Assembly: GCF_016924755.1 (NCBI RefSeq)
Contig: NZ_JAFFJX010000028.1
Span: 1 to 45,044, forward strand
DNA from: Longitalea arenae
GTDB taxonomy: Bacteria > Bacteroidota > Bacteroidia > Chitinophagales > Chitinophagaceae
Direction: 5' to 3'
Length of the DNA: 45,044 bases
This document shows positions 17,307 through 25,094 of the stretch, piece by piece (the stretch's first letter is position 1; every line of letters starts with the position of its first letter). The position numbers and the translations under genes are program-made. The notes under the pieces were generated by a model, which ran no database searches, was not told where the DNA came from, and was given only the letters and a program-made list of their open reading frames with translations.

Positions 17307-17993
17307 GGCCCGCGTTTAAAAGTTACAGACACCTTTCGGCCAAATTATCAATAAACCAGTGTTTGCTCTTTTCTGCCTTTTTTATTTTCCCGATAATAAG
17401 GGCATTCTTTTAGCGGGCGGTAAATTAAATGATCGTCCAAACCGTGAGGATCTGTAGCGGCTAAATATAAAATCCCGTTTGGGGTAAACCACGACGGGAC
17501 TTCCATATACGGGTATTAAAATTATTCAAAGCAATGTTAGCCAGTATGCAACTGCAAGCTGCATGCACGTTAGTGCTTATGCTGCACAATACGCCTTTTG
17601 GCGGATTTGGTGTTTACGTTAACAAAAAAAACGGTTCATTCATCATACCTTAAAGAATAACCAAGGTAAGGGCATGATGCGGGTACGGATCCAGGAAGTA
17701 AGCGTATATATTTTGAAAGGATATTAGTTTTGAAAAGAGGGGGCCAGATAAAAATAACGCCCCCGGTTAAATCCAATATCCTTTGAATATCCTGCTTCTT
17801 ACATTACAACTTTTATTCCAACTGTGATGCAATTCTACTCTTTCTTTACAGTAAATTTTGGAACCTGTATTTTCTAACAATAACGCACCCCTGTTATCGT
17901 AATATTACGAAGCGTGAGGAAGTTTTAAATGATCAGTTATAATGTATGATTAAAATGAAATCGTGGCGCCTTTGACAGGGCATATACCGGTAT
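17307..17993. repeat. Non-coding stretch with a large imperfect inverted repeat (17697-17801)
   Basis: About 690 nt without a credible gene. At 17697-17801 two arms of about 28 nt (each containing the word AAAGGATATT or its complement AATATCCTTT, and GTAAG / CTTAC at the outer ends) enclose a second stem, GAGGGGGC at 17737-17744 and GCCCCCGG at 17759-17766. The result is a branched or long imperfect hairpin. A further hairpin-like pair TCCCGT/ACGGGA occurs near 17476-17500. No T-run follows the main structure, so it is not an ordinary terminator. Confidence 0.6.
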
Positions 17994-18791
17994 CTAAATT
18001 TTAGAAGGCGCCACTCCAAACGCATTTTTAAATGCATGCGAAAAATGCGACAAGTCTTCAAAACCAACTTCCAGGTATACATCGGAAGGTTTGCTTCCTT
18101 TTTCTTTGATGAGATAATGGGCTTCCTGCAGTCTCTTCTGCAACAACCAGTTGCCGGGGGACGTATGAAAGATCTTTTCAAAGTCACGTTTAAATGTGGC
18201 CAGGCTTCTGCCCGTGAGGTAAGCAAACCGGCTCAAGCCCACATTGAACTGATAATTAGTAAGCATGAATGCTTCGAGATCGATCTTGCCTGGTTCTGAA
18301 AAATCGAACAACACATTCTTCAGAGCCGGCTGATCTCGAAGTAACAGCAGTACCGCTTCTTTTACTTTTAATGACAACAAAACTTCATTCTCTTCAGGCG
18401 GCAATCCTGCGTAAGGGATCAAAGAATCCATGTAGGCTTTGTAAAGTGGATGCGGATTGAGCCTGATCATGGAAACAGGCGTATGGTCTTTGTCAGCACT
18501 ATACCCATATTCCCTGCCCATATTACGCAACGTTGCCTGATCGAGGTAAATAGAAATAGACTTAAACTCGCCGCCTTCCGGTGGCTGCTTTAAAAACTTG
18601 GCCAGTTGATTTCTTTTGATGAAACGGAAATCACCGGGCGAAAACCGGTGGTCGCCATGACCATCATTAATGGTAAGTGTACCCGAGATCTGGTAGCTGA
18701 AGACATGGTCCTGAATAAATTGTTCACCCCCACGACTCGTTTTGTAGTAGCAGGAGTAAACAATTTCAGGTTTTGACGGCTGTTGAGCCAT
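17994..18791 (-). CDS. AraC-family transcriptional regulator (SDR-linked)
   Basis: A 265-residue regulator. Residues 1 to about 160 are a cupin-like sensing domain (HVFSYQISGTLTINDGHGDH). The last 100 or so residues form the AraC DNA-binding pair of helix-turn-helix motifs: NVGLSRFAYLTGRSLATFKRDFEKIFHTSPGNWL, shown here only by its ends, then VYLEVGFEDLSHFSHAF followed by FGVAPSKI. Start ATG at 18791 is preferred to an upstream TTG at 18815. It follows the SDR gene by 27 nt on the same strand, so the SDR and its regulator are probably one operon. An equivalent SDR-AraC pair occurs at 38007-39732. Confidence 0.93.
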   Translation of the reverse strand: MAQQPSKPEIVYSCYYKTSRGGEQFIQDHVFSYQISGTLTINDGHGDHRFSPGDFRFIKRNQLAKFLKQPPEGGEFKSISIYLDQATLRNMGREYGYSADKDHTPVSMIRLNPHPLYKAYMDSLIPYAGLPPEENEVLLSLKVKEAVLLLLRDQPALKNVLFDFSEPGKIDLEAFMLTNYQFNVGLSRFAYLTGRSLATFKRDFEKIFHTSPGNWLLQKRLQEAHYLIKEKGSKPSDVYLEVGFEDLSHFSHAFKNAFGVAPSKI

Positions 18792-18818
18792 AGTATCAGA
18801 CGATTTGTTCAGCAAAGT

Positions 18819-19703
18819 TTAGCTTTTTCCGCCAAGAATCGATTTACCATATTCCGTTTCCAGGAAATTCTCGGCAGCATCATGGTCGGTAGAAAGGGTT
18901 ACCGGTAACCATTTTTCGAATTCCGCTTTCCTGTCTTCATCTGCCTGCCGTAACAAGCCAGCGGCTTCACTGCCCAATACGAGGTGAACCGGCGGCTGTG
19001 GATGTTCAGTTATACTGATCATAACCTGCGCCGCTTTAACAGGGTCGCCTACGGGAATAAATTTACCGCTTTGAAAAAATTCAACTCTTTTATTCACCGA
19101 TTCTTCATAACCTTCAACGGCAGGTGCATAGCTCATAGATGCTCCGGCCCAGTCGGTACGAAAACCGCCCGGCTCTACTGAAGTAACCTTTATACCCAGT
19201 GGGGCAACTTCTTTGGCCAGCGCTTCAGTAAAGCCACCAAGACCGAACTTAGCTGCCTGGTAAATAGAAAGGGCTGCATTACCTACACGGCCACCCAATG
19301 AACTGATCTGCAAAATGCGGCCGCTGCGCTGATTACGCATATAGGGCAATACTACCCGGGTAACGTTAATAGGAGCATAGAGGTTCGTTTCAAGCTGACT
19401 GCTCACCTGTTCATCGGTAAATGCTTCTGCGGCGCCAATAATACCAAAACCGGCATTATTCACCAGCACATCTATGCGTCCGAACCTTTTAATAGTTTGC
19501 TCAACAGCATTGACGATCGCTGTTTTACTGGTAACATCCAGTGGAAGCGGCAGAAGCTGTTGTGGATATTTTTCGGCGAGCTCAGCTAACTGTTGCGGTT
19601 GGCGTGCCGTAGCAGCCACCCGATCACCTTTTGCCAGCACAGCCTCTGTAAGGGTTCTTCCCAATCCCCGGGAACTTCCTGTAATAAACCAAACTTTTGA
19701 CAT
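18819..19703 (-). CDS. Short-chain dehydrogenase/reductase (SDR), AraC-linked
   Basis: A classical SDR of 294 residues. The cofactor motif is TGSSRGLG at the N-terminus, with NNAG in the fourth strand, and the catalytic Ser and Tyr-x-x-x-Lys are in ISSLGGRVG and IYQAAKFG. The region after YxxxK (KEVAPLGIKVTSVEPGGF) fixes the fold. It likely reduces or oxidises a small carbonyl/alcohol with NADP(H), as an ARQ follows the second strand. Start at ATG 19703 (MSKVWFITG) is chosen over MNT at 19712. The AraC regulator follows by 27 nt. A second SDR operon ends just upstream at 19798. Confidence 0.93.
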   Translation of the reverse strand: MSKVWFITGSSRGLGRTLTEAVLAKGDRVAATARQPQQLAELAEKYPQQLLPLPLDVTSKTAIVNAVEQTIKRFGRIDVLVNNAGFGIIGAAEAFTDEQVSSQLETNLYAPINVTRVVLPYMRNQRSGRILQISSLGGRVGNAALSIYQAAKFGLGGFTEALAKEVAPLGIKVTSVEPGGFRTDWAGASMSYAPAVEGYEESVNKRVEFFQSGKFIPVGDPVKAAQVMISITEHPQPPVHLVLGSEAAGLLRQADEDRKAEFEKWLPVTLSTDHDAAENFLETEYGKSILGGKS

Positions 19704-19797
19704 AGTATTCATTTTTTGATACCACAAAGTTGGTGATTGCAGAACTGTTCCGGTTGGCTTAAAAGCTCAAAGATGCTTGGTTTAAAAGCTCACTGGC

Positions 19798-20544
19798 TTA
19801 CACCTCTATCCCATTGAATCTCTTTAAAGTAATCTCTGGTGACTGCAGAAATGAATGATATACATCCTTGGTCAGCCCCGGCCTTATGGCGTATTCATTT
19901 TTTTGCAGTGCGTTGTAAATGTCTTCGGCAACTACATCAGGCGATAACTTATCGGCACTGAAGCCTTTGGTCATATCGGTATCAACAAAGGGCGGAAACA
20001 CTTCGAACAACTGGATATGAGGATGTGTTCTTTGCAGCACCAGCCTTAATGATTGGGAATACGAATGCAGGGCCGCTTTTGTCGCACTGTAAGTTGCTAT
20101 TACGGTGTTAGGCAAATACGACACAATTGATTCAATATTCACGATAGCTGCTTCTTTACTGGCTTTAAGCAAGGGCAACAGGCGTTCTGTAAGCCTTACT
20201 ACAGAAAGATAATTCAGGTCCATTTCAAACTTTGCTTTTTCGTAAACGCCCTCTGTACTTTCCAGAGGATACGCAGTTACCACGCCGGCATTGTTTACCA
20301 GGATATCTAAACCACCAAATGTAGCATTTACCTGTTGAACCAGGTTCTCAACATCAGTACTATTGGTAACATCCGCAACGATATAAGATGCCTTCGGCAA
20401 ACGGGCAACGGCCTCTTTTAATTTGTCTTCTCTTCTGCCAACCAGAATAAGATTATTACCTTTTAGTGATAATACTTTGGCTATAGCAAAGCCAATACCG
20501 GTACCACCTCCTGTTATAAGGATGGTTTTGTTTTCAATGTTCAT
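19798..20544 (-). CDS. SDR oxidoreductase (DltE-like), TetR-linked
   Basis: A 248-residue classical SDR with TGGGTGIG (residues of about 11-18), LVGRREDKL after the second strand, NNAGVV, and the catalytic YSATKAALHSYSQSLR. The pattern of CFPPxVDTDMT-like residues (VFPPFVDTDM) fits the DltE/YciK-type branch. Substrate unknown. A 16-bp perfect palindrome lies 29 nt upstream of its ATG and an almost identical one precedes the adjacent TetR gene, so this gene is probably the target of that repressor. Both genes run on the minus strand. Confidence 0.93.
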   Translation of the reverse strand: MNIENKTILITGGGTGIGFAIAKVLSLKGNNLILVGRREDKLKEAVARLPKASYIVADVTNSTDVENLVQQVNATFGGLDILVNNAGVVTAYPLESTEGVYEKAKFEMDLNYLSVVRLTERLLPLLKASKEAAIVNIESIVSYLPNTVIATYSATKAALHSYSQSLRLVLQRTHPHIQLFEVFPPFVDTDMTKGFSADKLSPDVVAEDIYNALQKNEYAIRPGLTKDVYHSFLQSPEITLKRFNGIEV

Positions 20545-20573
20545 ATTGTTTGTTTTTAATTAGCTGACCATTT

Positions 20574-20589
20574 TATACCGATCGGTATA
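20574..20589. promoter_or_regulatory. Probable TetR operator before the SDR gene
   Basis: TATACCGATCGGTATA is a perfect 16-bp palindrome, 29 nt upstream of the SDR start at 20544. A copy with one changed base lies at 21211-21226 before the TetR gene. Shared palindromes in front of a TetR gene and its neighbour are the normal layout of such repressor circuits. Confidence 0.85.
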
Positions 20590-20609
20590 TTATTGCGTAA
20601 AAAAAAGGA

Positions 20610-21197
20610 CTATTGGCAATAGTCATCAATTTCCTGCTTCAAAGAATCAAGAATGATTTGTAATTGTTTGTTGTTCCCCTGCAGGCGGGCGATCCACATA
20701 CCGCCTTCGATCATCGCAAAGGCTTTTATAGAAAAGGTTTCGGGATCAAAGGATCTTTTGAATTCACCGGCTTCAATACCTGAGCGAACGACTTTTGCGA
20801 TCAGGTTTTCTGTAGCGAGGATAGCTTTATTAACTTTCTGTTTTACGATGGGATTGGTATCATCTGCTTCTGTACCAAAATTTAACAGTGGGCAACCATA
20901 GGTGTTTTCCTGAGAAACGACTGCAAGATAATATTCGAAAAGAGCAAACAGTTTGTCCTTGTTCGAATTTGCACGGGACATGGCCATTACTATATCGGCC
21001 CCTACCCTTTTTGCCAGGTAATCAAAAGCTTCCAGGCAGATCTCGTCTTTACTTTCAAAATTGCCGTAAACACTACCCTTGGTAAGCCTCGTAGCTTCAA
21101 CAATATCATTGATAGAAGTACCGGCCATTCCTTTCTTATTTATGATGGGGGCTGCTTTTTCAACGATAAAATGTCTTGTACGCTCTGCTTTTGTCAT
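20610..21197 (-). CDS. TetR/AcrR-family transcriptional regulator
   Basis: A 195-residue TetR protein. The N-terminal helix-turn-helix is MAGTSINDIVEATRLTKGSV followed by YGNFESKDEICLEAFDYL. The ligand-binding part includes AIEGGMWIARL-like residues (FAMIEGGMWIARLQGNN), of the TetR_C group often seen with SDR targets. ATG at 21195-21197 gives the normal length, while longer upstream starts would lie on top of the operator. Its own promoter carries the palindrome at 21211-21226, so it probably represses itself as well as the SDR gene at 20544. Confidence 0.93.
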   Translation of the reverse strand: MTKAERTRHFIVEKAAPIINKKGMAGTSINDIVEATRLTKGSVYGNFESKDEICLEAFDYLAKRVGADIVMAMSRANSNKDKLFALFEYYLAVVSQENTYGCPLLNFGTEADDTNPIVKQKVNKAILATENLIAKVVRSGIEAGEFKRSFDPETFSIKAFAMIEGGMWIARLQGNNKQLQIILDSLKQEIDDYCQ

Positions 21198-21210
21198 AAC
21201 ACCACAAAAA

Positions 21211-21226
21211 TATACCGATTGGTATA
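21211..21226. promoter_or_regulatory. Probable TetR operator before tetR
   Basis: TATACCGATTGGTATA, a 16-bp palindrome with one mismatch, lies 14 nt upstream of the TetR ATG. It differs from the SDR operator at 20574-20589 by one central base. It is therefore an autoregulatory site. Confidence 0.82.
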
Positions 21227-21279
21227 ATTTACCAAATATTTTTTTGGGTGTATCTATGCAGCACATAATATGCTGATTA

Positions 21280-23118
21280 TTACTCGTCGAAATAATGTTT
21301 TAATTTTTTGAGGCGCGAAATAATGGCCCCTTTGGTGCGGCCAAAGTGCGCCGCGATCTTACTGATGGAAGTACCATTATCATAATACTCTTTAAGCTCA
21401 TCATCCTGATCGGGCGACCAGGGTTTGTAAGCGTCCTTGTTGATCTCCCTTTGTTGAAGCACATTGTAAGCCCTTTCTTTTGGCGAAGTAACGGTTGATC
21501 TTTTCTTAACGGTAGATTGTTTTAACGCGGCTCTTTCTGTTAAATAGCTATTGTTGGTAAGCTCTTTTTCCCTGGCTTTTACTTTGATGATCTGAGCAGA
21601 AACAGGAAAATCTTTTGGCACCAAGGTATCGGGGATATACAATTTGTTTTTAGTGCGGGTAATGGCCACGTACAGCAGGTTGATTTCCTCGTTGAGCCTG
21701 GCCTTATCGAAAGCTACGGTTTTGTCGCTTTTATGCTTTTCTTTAAGGTCCTTCAGTTTGCTTTCGGTGAGAAAATCGTTTACCAGGTACACCACATCGT
21801 ATTCCATTCCTTTAGAACGGTGAACGGTTGAAAAGATCATTTCGGCTTTGCTGCGGTCTTCATCGCCGGTATGCAGTTCTTTCAGTGATTTAATGATGCC
21901 ATGCACTTCATTTCCATATTCCCGAACGATTTCGATCATGGTAGCCAGCTGGTGATCTTCGGTTTTTTCTACGTATTCTTCCAGTTCGTCAATATTATTC
22001 ATAGAGCCTACCAGTTCGTCGCGGATCCGGTCACGGTTACCATTGTATAAACTCAATACATCATAAAGCGAAGCGCCATCATCGGCATAGGTATAGGAGT
22101 TGATATTTCCTTCGAAGTAGATATGCTTCACTTTGGGATTGTCAGTGATAAAATCAATGGCCTTCAGCAAAAGGCCAAGGTTCGTACGGGCAATGGTTGC
22201 TTTTACAACTTCTTTTTGCGAGGTGCCCTTACCGGTAATGGCAACCGGTTCACATTCGAACAAATGATTTTTCCAGGAGAGAATATTGGTGGCGAGATGG
22301 GCGATTTCCTGGGTAAAACGAAAACTGGTTGATAATTGTAAAGTATTGAAATTAGCTTTATCGAGCGAGTTAACGGCATGCCGCCAGGCATAGATCTGTT
22401 GATGCGTGTCGCCAACTATCACTTTAGTCGCTTTTTGCTTCATGAAAACGTCGAGCATAGCGGCAGAAGCGTCCTGGGCTTCGTCGAACAAAATATAATC
22501 GTAAGGTAGATCGGGATTGGACAACTGAAATTTCTTCAGATAAAAATCATGGGTGATCTCGATCTCCCCTCTGTCCATTTTAGCCAGCAGCAAGCGGGTG
22601 CCATCCTCGATGAATTTATAAAAAGAGCGGGCGAAAGCTTTGGCGTTTGCATCTGCAATGGTATCGAGATAGTTCAGGTCCTGCACTTTGGCTTTGTCGC
22701 TATTACAGAAATAAGCAACGAATTTGCTGATGTGGTTAGCGATCACAAACTCTGCATGTTTTTCACCATTGCTGCGGATGCTAAGGAGCTGACATATTTC
22801 ACTGTTCTTGTAGCCCTGGGCTTTTACTTTGTAATTGTGTTTGAATACGATATGTTTATAAGCGAGGGAGTGAGCCGTTTCAACCTTTGTATTGGTTAAT
22901 CCGTATTCAGCAAATTTGCGCGTAGCTTCTAATTTTACCGATTTATTAAAGGCGAGGTACAGGATTCGGGCATTGGCGGGCCGGGAAGCGGCGTATTCAA
23001 TAATGGTTGTTGTTTTACCGGAACCCGCAACCGCGTTGATGCGAAGATCCCCTTTGGAGTTAATGATAGCCGTTTGCTGATCTGTCAATACCTGTTTACC
23101 GCGACCTGACTTAGCCAT
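21280..23118 (-). CDS. UvrD/Rep-type superfamily 1 DNA helicase with C-terminal HTH
   Basis: A 612-residue SF1A helicase. Walker A is AGSGKTT at residues 31-37; motif II is DEAQD in LFDEAQDASAAML; then VGDTHQQIYAWR (motif III), LSTSFRFT (IV), STVHRSKGMEYDVVYL (V), and LLYVAITRTKNKLYI (VI). It is closest by eye to the FBH1/PcrA-like helicases. The last 50 residues (WSPDQDDELKEYYDNGTSIS, then AAHFGRTKGAIISRLKKL) form a helix-turn-helix, an added DNA-binding tail that UvrD proper lacks. It is a single-gene unit. Function is probably unwinding in recombination or repair. Confidence 0.93.
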   Translation of the reverse strand: MAKSGRGKQVLTDQQTAIINSKGDLRINAVAGSGKTTTIIEYAASRPANARILYLAFNKSVKLEATRKFAEYGLTNTKVETAHSLAYKHIVFKHNYKVKAQGYKNSEICQLLSIRSNGEKHAEFVIANHISKFVAYFCNSDKAKVQDLNYLDTIADANAKAFARSFYKFIEDGTRLLLAKMDRGEIEITHDFYLKKFQLSNPDLPYDYILFDEAQDASAAMLDVFMKQKATKVIVGDTHQQIYAWRHAVNSLDKANFNTLQLSTSFRFTQEIAHLATNILSWKNHLFECEPVAITGKGTSQKEVVKATIARTNLGLLLKAIDFITDNPKVKHIYFEGNINSYTYADDGASLYDVLSLYNGNRDRIRDELVGSMNNIDELEEYVEKTEDHQLATMIEIVREYGNEVHGIIKSLKELHTGDEDRSKAEMIFSTVHRSKGMEYDVVYLVNDFLTESKLKDLKEKHKSDKTVAFDKARLNEEINLLYVAITRTKNKLYIPDTLVPKDFPVSAQIIKVKAREKELTNNSYLTERAALKQSTVKKRSTVTSPKERAYNVLQQREINKDAYKPWSPDQDDELKEYYDNGTSISKIAAHFGRTKGAIISRLKKLKHYFDE

Positions 23119-23136
23119 AATCCTGAATTAAAAATA

Positions 23137-23160
23137 AAAGGCTTCAGCGCGGAAGCCTTT
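23137..23160. terminator. Hairpin AAAGGCTTC / GAAGCCTTT before the helicase
   Basis: A perfect 9-bp inverted repeat with loop AGCGCG, 18 nt upstream of the helicase start. It has an A-rich side and only T3 on the other, so it may act as a weak terminator or a leader structure. The same stem (AAGGCTTC / GAAGCC) makes up the terminators in the tRNA debris at 25.6, 26.7 and 26.8 kb. Confidence 0.5.
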
Positions 23161-23273
23161 AACCAGGCTGCGAAGATGACCGATTTTTGGAATTTGAACA
23201 AGAATTCAGCGTTTAAAGTTGCCAGTCCAAAACATCTGGCGGGTTACTGACAACACCGGTGGTTTTGCACTTT

Positions 23274-23940
23274 GGCCGGTCGGAAATTTTACGCCACCAA
23301 TTGGGTTCAGGCCATTCGCGACCGGCATTTGACACCGCCGATGGGGATGGAGCGATCGACGACCGGCATTTGACACCGCCCACAGAGATGGAGCGATTGC
23401 CCGGTCGGAATTTCAGATCACCGGCCGGGTTTGAGCCTTCACCCGTCAAAAATTTCAGATCACCGATCAATTTGGAGCCTTCGCCCACTAATTTGACGTC
23501 GCCTTCGAGCAGTCGGGGGACGAAATCGATCAACCCGATGACGCCACCCATCTTGTTCATGAGATTTCCGATCATTTCGCAGCCTCCGCCTGTTGGGATG
23601 AAGACCTTTCCGACCGGGATGAACCCAACGCCTATCGGGAATAAGGCGTCTCCCAGCAGGCAACAGCCTTCACCGGTTAGGTCGGTGCTCTCTCCCATCG
23701 GTTGTCCAGTCCCAACCCGCTCGGTGGATGATCTCTCCCGTCTGGACGGAGCCTTCGCCCACAGGGCGGAAGATATTTTGTATCGGGCGCAGCCTTTCCC
23801 CCGCGGGAAGAAGGCTTCTCGCACCCGGTGGATGCTATTTTCGATCGGTTGTCAGTCTTCGTCGCGCTGGCGGATGATATTTCCGATGCGGTAAAAGCCT
23901 TATCGCATCGGCAGGGTGACATGCTGATTTTGCTAATAGC
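23274..23940. repeat. Array of about thirty degenerate 21-bp repeats
   Basis: Consecutive units align at exact 21-bp steps from about 23316 to 23714 and then with 19-22 bp steps to about 23940. Examples: 23589 CCTGTTGGGATGAAGACCTT, 23610 CCGACCGGGATGAACCCAAC, 23631 CCTATCGGGAATAAGGCGTC. A consensus is roughly CC(g/c)ATCGG then GATGAAG then CCTTT. In the left part a 42-bp higher-order unit is visible (GACCGGCATTTGACACCG twice, AATTTCAGATCACCG twice). Since 21 is a multiple of three, both strands stay open for about 200 codons, giving heptad proteins (GDLKFLT GEGSNPA on minus). Coding status is therefore unclear. Confidence 0.85.
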
Positions 23941-24071
23941 TTTGCACTTGAGGCCGCTAACTTTTCAAATTGGAAAGAGGTTATGCGGCCAGTTTCCAGC
24001 GGTCAAGCCGATTTTCTTAAAGAATTGTGTCAGAACTGCTTAATAAAATTTTCAGGAAAGCGATTTTTTTC

Positions 24072-24079
24072 TATTTTTG
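24072..24079 (+). promoter_or_regulatory. -7 promoter element before the tRNA-Met array
   Basis: TATTTTTG followed by CACCCC fits TAnnTTTG. It lies about 40 nt before the first tRNA-like fragment and 195 nt before the intact tRNA-Met, so it could drive the whole array. Confidence 0.5.
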
Positions 24080-24118
24080 CACCCCATTATTTCAAGCACG
24101 CTAAGTGAGGATTAATGG

Positions 24119-24157
24119 GAGCGTTGAATTCATATCCGCCAGTGGGCGGAATGGGGG
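24119..24157 (+). repeat. tRNA-Met-derived fragment with palindrome
   Basis: GAGCGTTGAATTCAT (compare GAGCGTTGGATTCAT of the intact tRNA) is followed by ATCCGCCAGTGGGCGGA, a palindrome variant at 24135-24150. The preceding 20 nt are only loosely similar to a D arm and the T arm is missing. A degraded partial copy. Confidence 0.65.
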
Positions 24158-24166
24158 CAACGAAAC

Positions 24167-24240
24167 GGCGGGATAGCTCAGGTGGTTAGAGCGTTGGATT
24201 CATATCCGCCAGCCGGCGGACTCGGGTTCGACCGGATCAC
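24167..24240 (+). pseudogene. tRNA-Met pseudogene invaded by a 16-bp palindrome
   Basis: The first 37 nt (24167-24203) are identical to the 5' half of the intact tRNA-Met at 24273, ending in GGATTCAT with the CAT anticodon. Then ATCCGCCAGCCGGCGGA replaces the 11 nt that should supply the 3' anticodon stem and variable loop. CTCGGGTTC of the T arm follows, but the remaining T stem and acceptor strand are diverged (GACCGGATCACTAG). No cloverleaf can form, so it is not a working tRNA. Confidence 0.85.
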
Positions 24241-24272
24241 TAGAAATCTCAGAACGGTCTTAAAACATAATT

Positions 24273-24346
24273 GGCGGGATAGCTCAGGTGGTTAGAGCGT
24301 TGGATTCATAACCCAAAGGTCTCGGGTTCAACTCCCGATCCCGCTA
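24273..24346 (+). tRNA. tRNA-Met (anticodon CAT)
   Basis: A 74-nt cloverleaf. Acceptor GGCGGGA/TCCCGCT (G1-T72 wobble), D stem GCTC/GAGC, anticodon stem TTGGA/CCCAA with A31-C39 mismatched, loop TTCATAA with CAT, T stem TCGGG/CCCGA with loop TTCAACT, discriminator A. The CCA end is not encoded. CAT could also be an initiator or a lysidine-modified Ile tRNA. The first pair being G-T and no three G-C pairs in the anticodon stem argue against initiator; Met elongator is favoured over Ile2 with moderate certainty. A strong terminator follows 7 nt later. Confidence 0.95.
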
Positions 24347-24353
24347 CACTGAC

Positions 24354-24391
24354 AAATGGCTTAACGATAGTTAGGCCATTTTGATTTTTTT
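24354..24391 (+). terminator. Terminator of the tRNA-Met gene
   Basis: Twelve-bp stem AAATGGCTTAAC / GTTAGGCCATTT (one G-T pair), loop GATA, followed by TTGATTTTTTT. Confidence 0.92.
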
Positions 24392-24743
24392 CAAACTTTT
24401 TTATCTTCCGAATAGTAAAACTGACACCTTTAAGTGTTTCTATGTAAAACCATTTAGCCCGCACAGGTTAAATCGGGAACTGCTAGTCAGTTAATCATTG
24501 CCTTTACTCCTCATTCACGTTCACATTTCCTAAAAAACCATTGCATTTGTTCGAAGGCTGGCACTCATCACAATTTGTGACTGCGGAGGCGAAGCATTGT
24601 CTATTAGAATAAGAATATTTGCTTTGGAAGATAAGTAAGAGATAAAATTGCCAGATATGCATAACTTGAGTATGTCTGTTGGATCTGTCTTTTTCAATAA
24701 ATGTAATTATAGTGTAAGGTGGAGCTAGCGAGTTTAAAAAGAA

Positions 24744-25094
24744 TCAATCAATTTCAACTATAGCAACATCAGAAGTTATTAAAATTTTTACTCCTTGGAC
24801 AACTCCTGCATGAATTCGTTCCCATAATTGCCGACTACCCATGTTACCAACCCTGATATTGATTAATTTCGGCGGAGTTCCTAACCGGTTAATCAGTTCA
24901 GGAAAATCAGCATCTTTGGAAATTAAGATTACCCTTCCTTGTTTTTTTGCTTTCTCGTAAATTTCTCTATCCGTTAGAAAGTGTAAAGAAAGGCTATAAG
25001 AAGATTTGACGACCAAACCGGTTTGTTCAGCCATCCATTTGGCAATTATTGGAGAAATATTGGTATCGATCCAGATTTCCCAATCAGGCTGCAT
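24744..25094 (-). CDS. DUF5615 PIN-like toxin candidate
   Basis: A 116-residue protein of the DUF5615 family (PF18480), a PIN-like fold. It begins WEIWIDTNISPIIAKWMAEQ, with the conserved Asp of the first strand, then the signature VILISKDADFPELINRLGTP, and RVGNMGS near the centre. Relatives are the presumed ribonuclease half of toxin-antitoxin pairs in which the antitoxin is a DUF433 protein. The upstream gene at 25084-25317 is exactly that, overlapping by 11 nt. It lies between the tRNA-Met gene and a repeat of the tRNA 3' end, so it is probably mobile cargo. Confidence 0.9.
   Translation of the reverse strand: MQPDWEIWIDTNISPIIAKWMAEQTGLVVKSSYSLSLHFLTDREIYEKAKKQGRVILISKDADFPELINRLGTPPKLINIRVGNMGSRQLWERIHAGVVQGVKILITSDVAIVEID

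Noticed and set aside
23213-23894. Two overlapping, opposite open frames of about 200 codons in the repeat array
   Set aside because: A 21-bp repeat without stops keeps several frames open by construction. Neither has a clear ribosome binding site or recognisable domain, so I record the repeat and not a gene.
24167-24240. Second functional tRNA-Met
   Set aside because: The 3' anticodon stem and variable loop are replaced by a palindrome and the acceptor strand no longer pairs.
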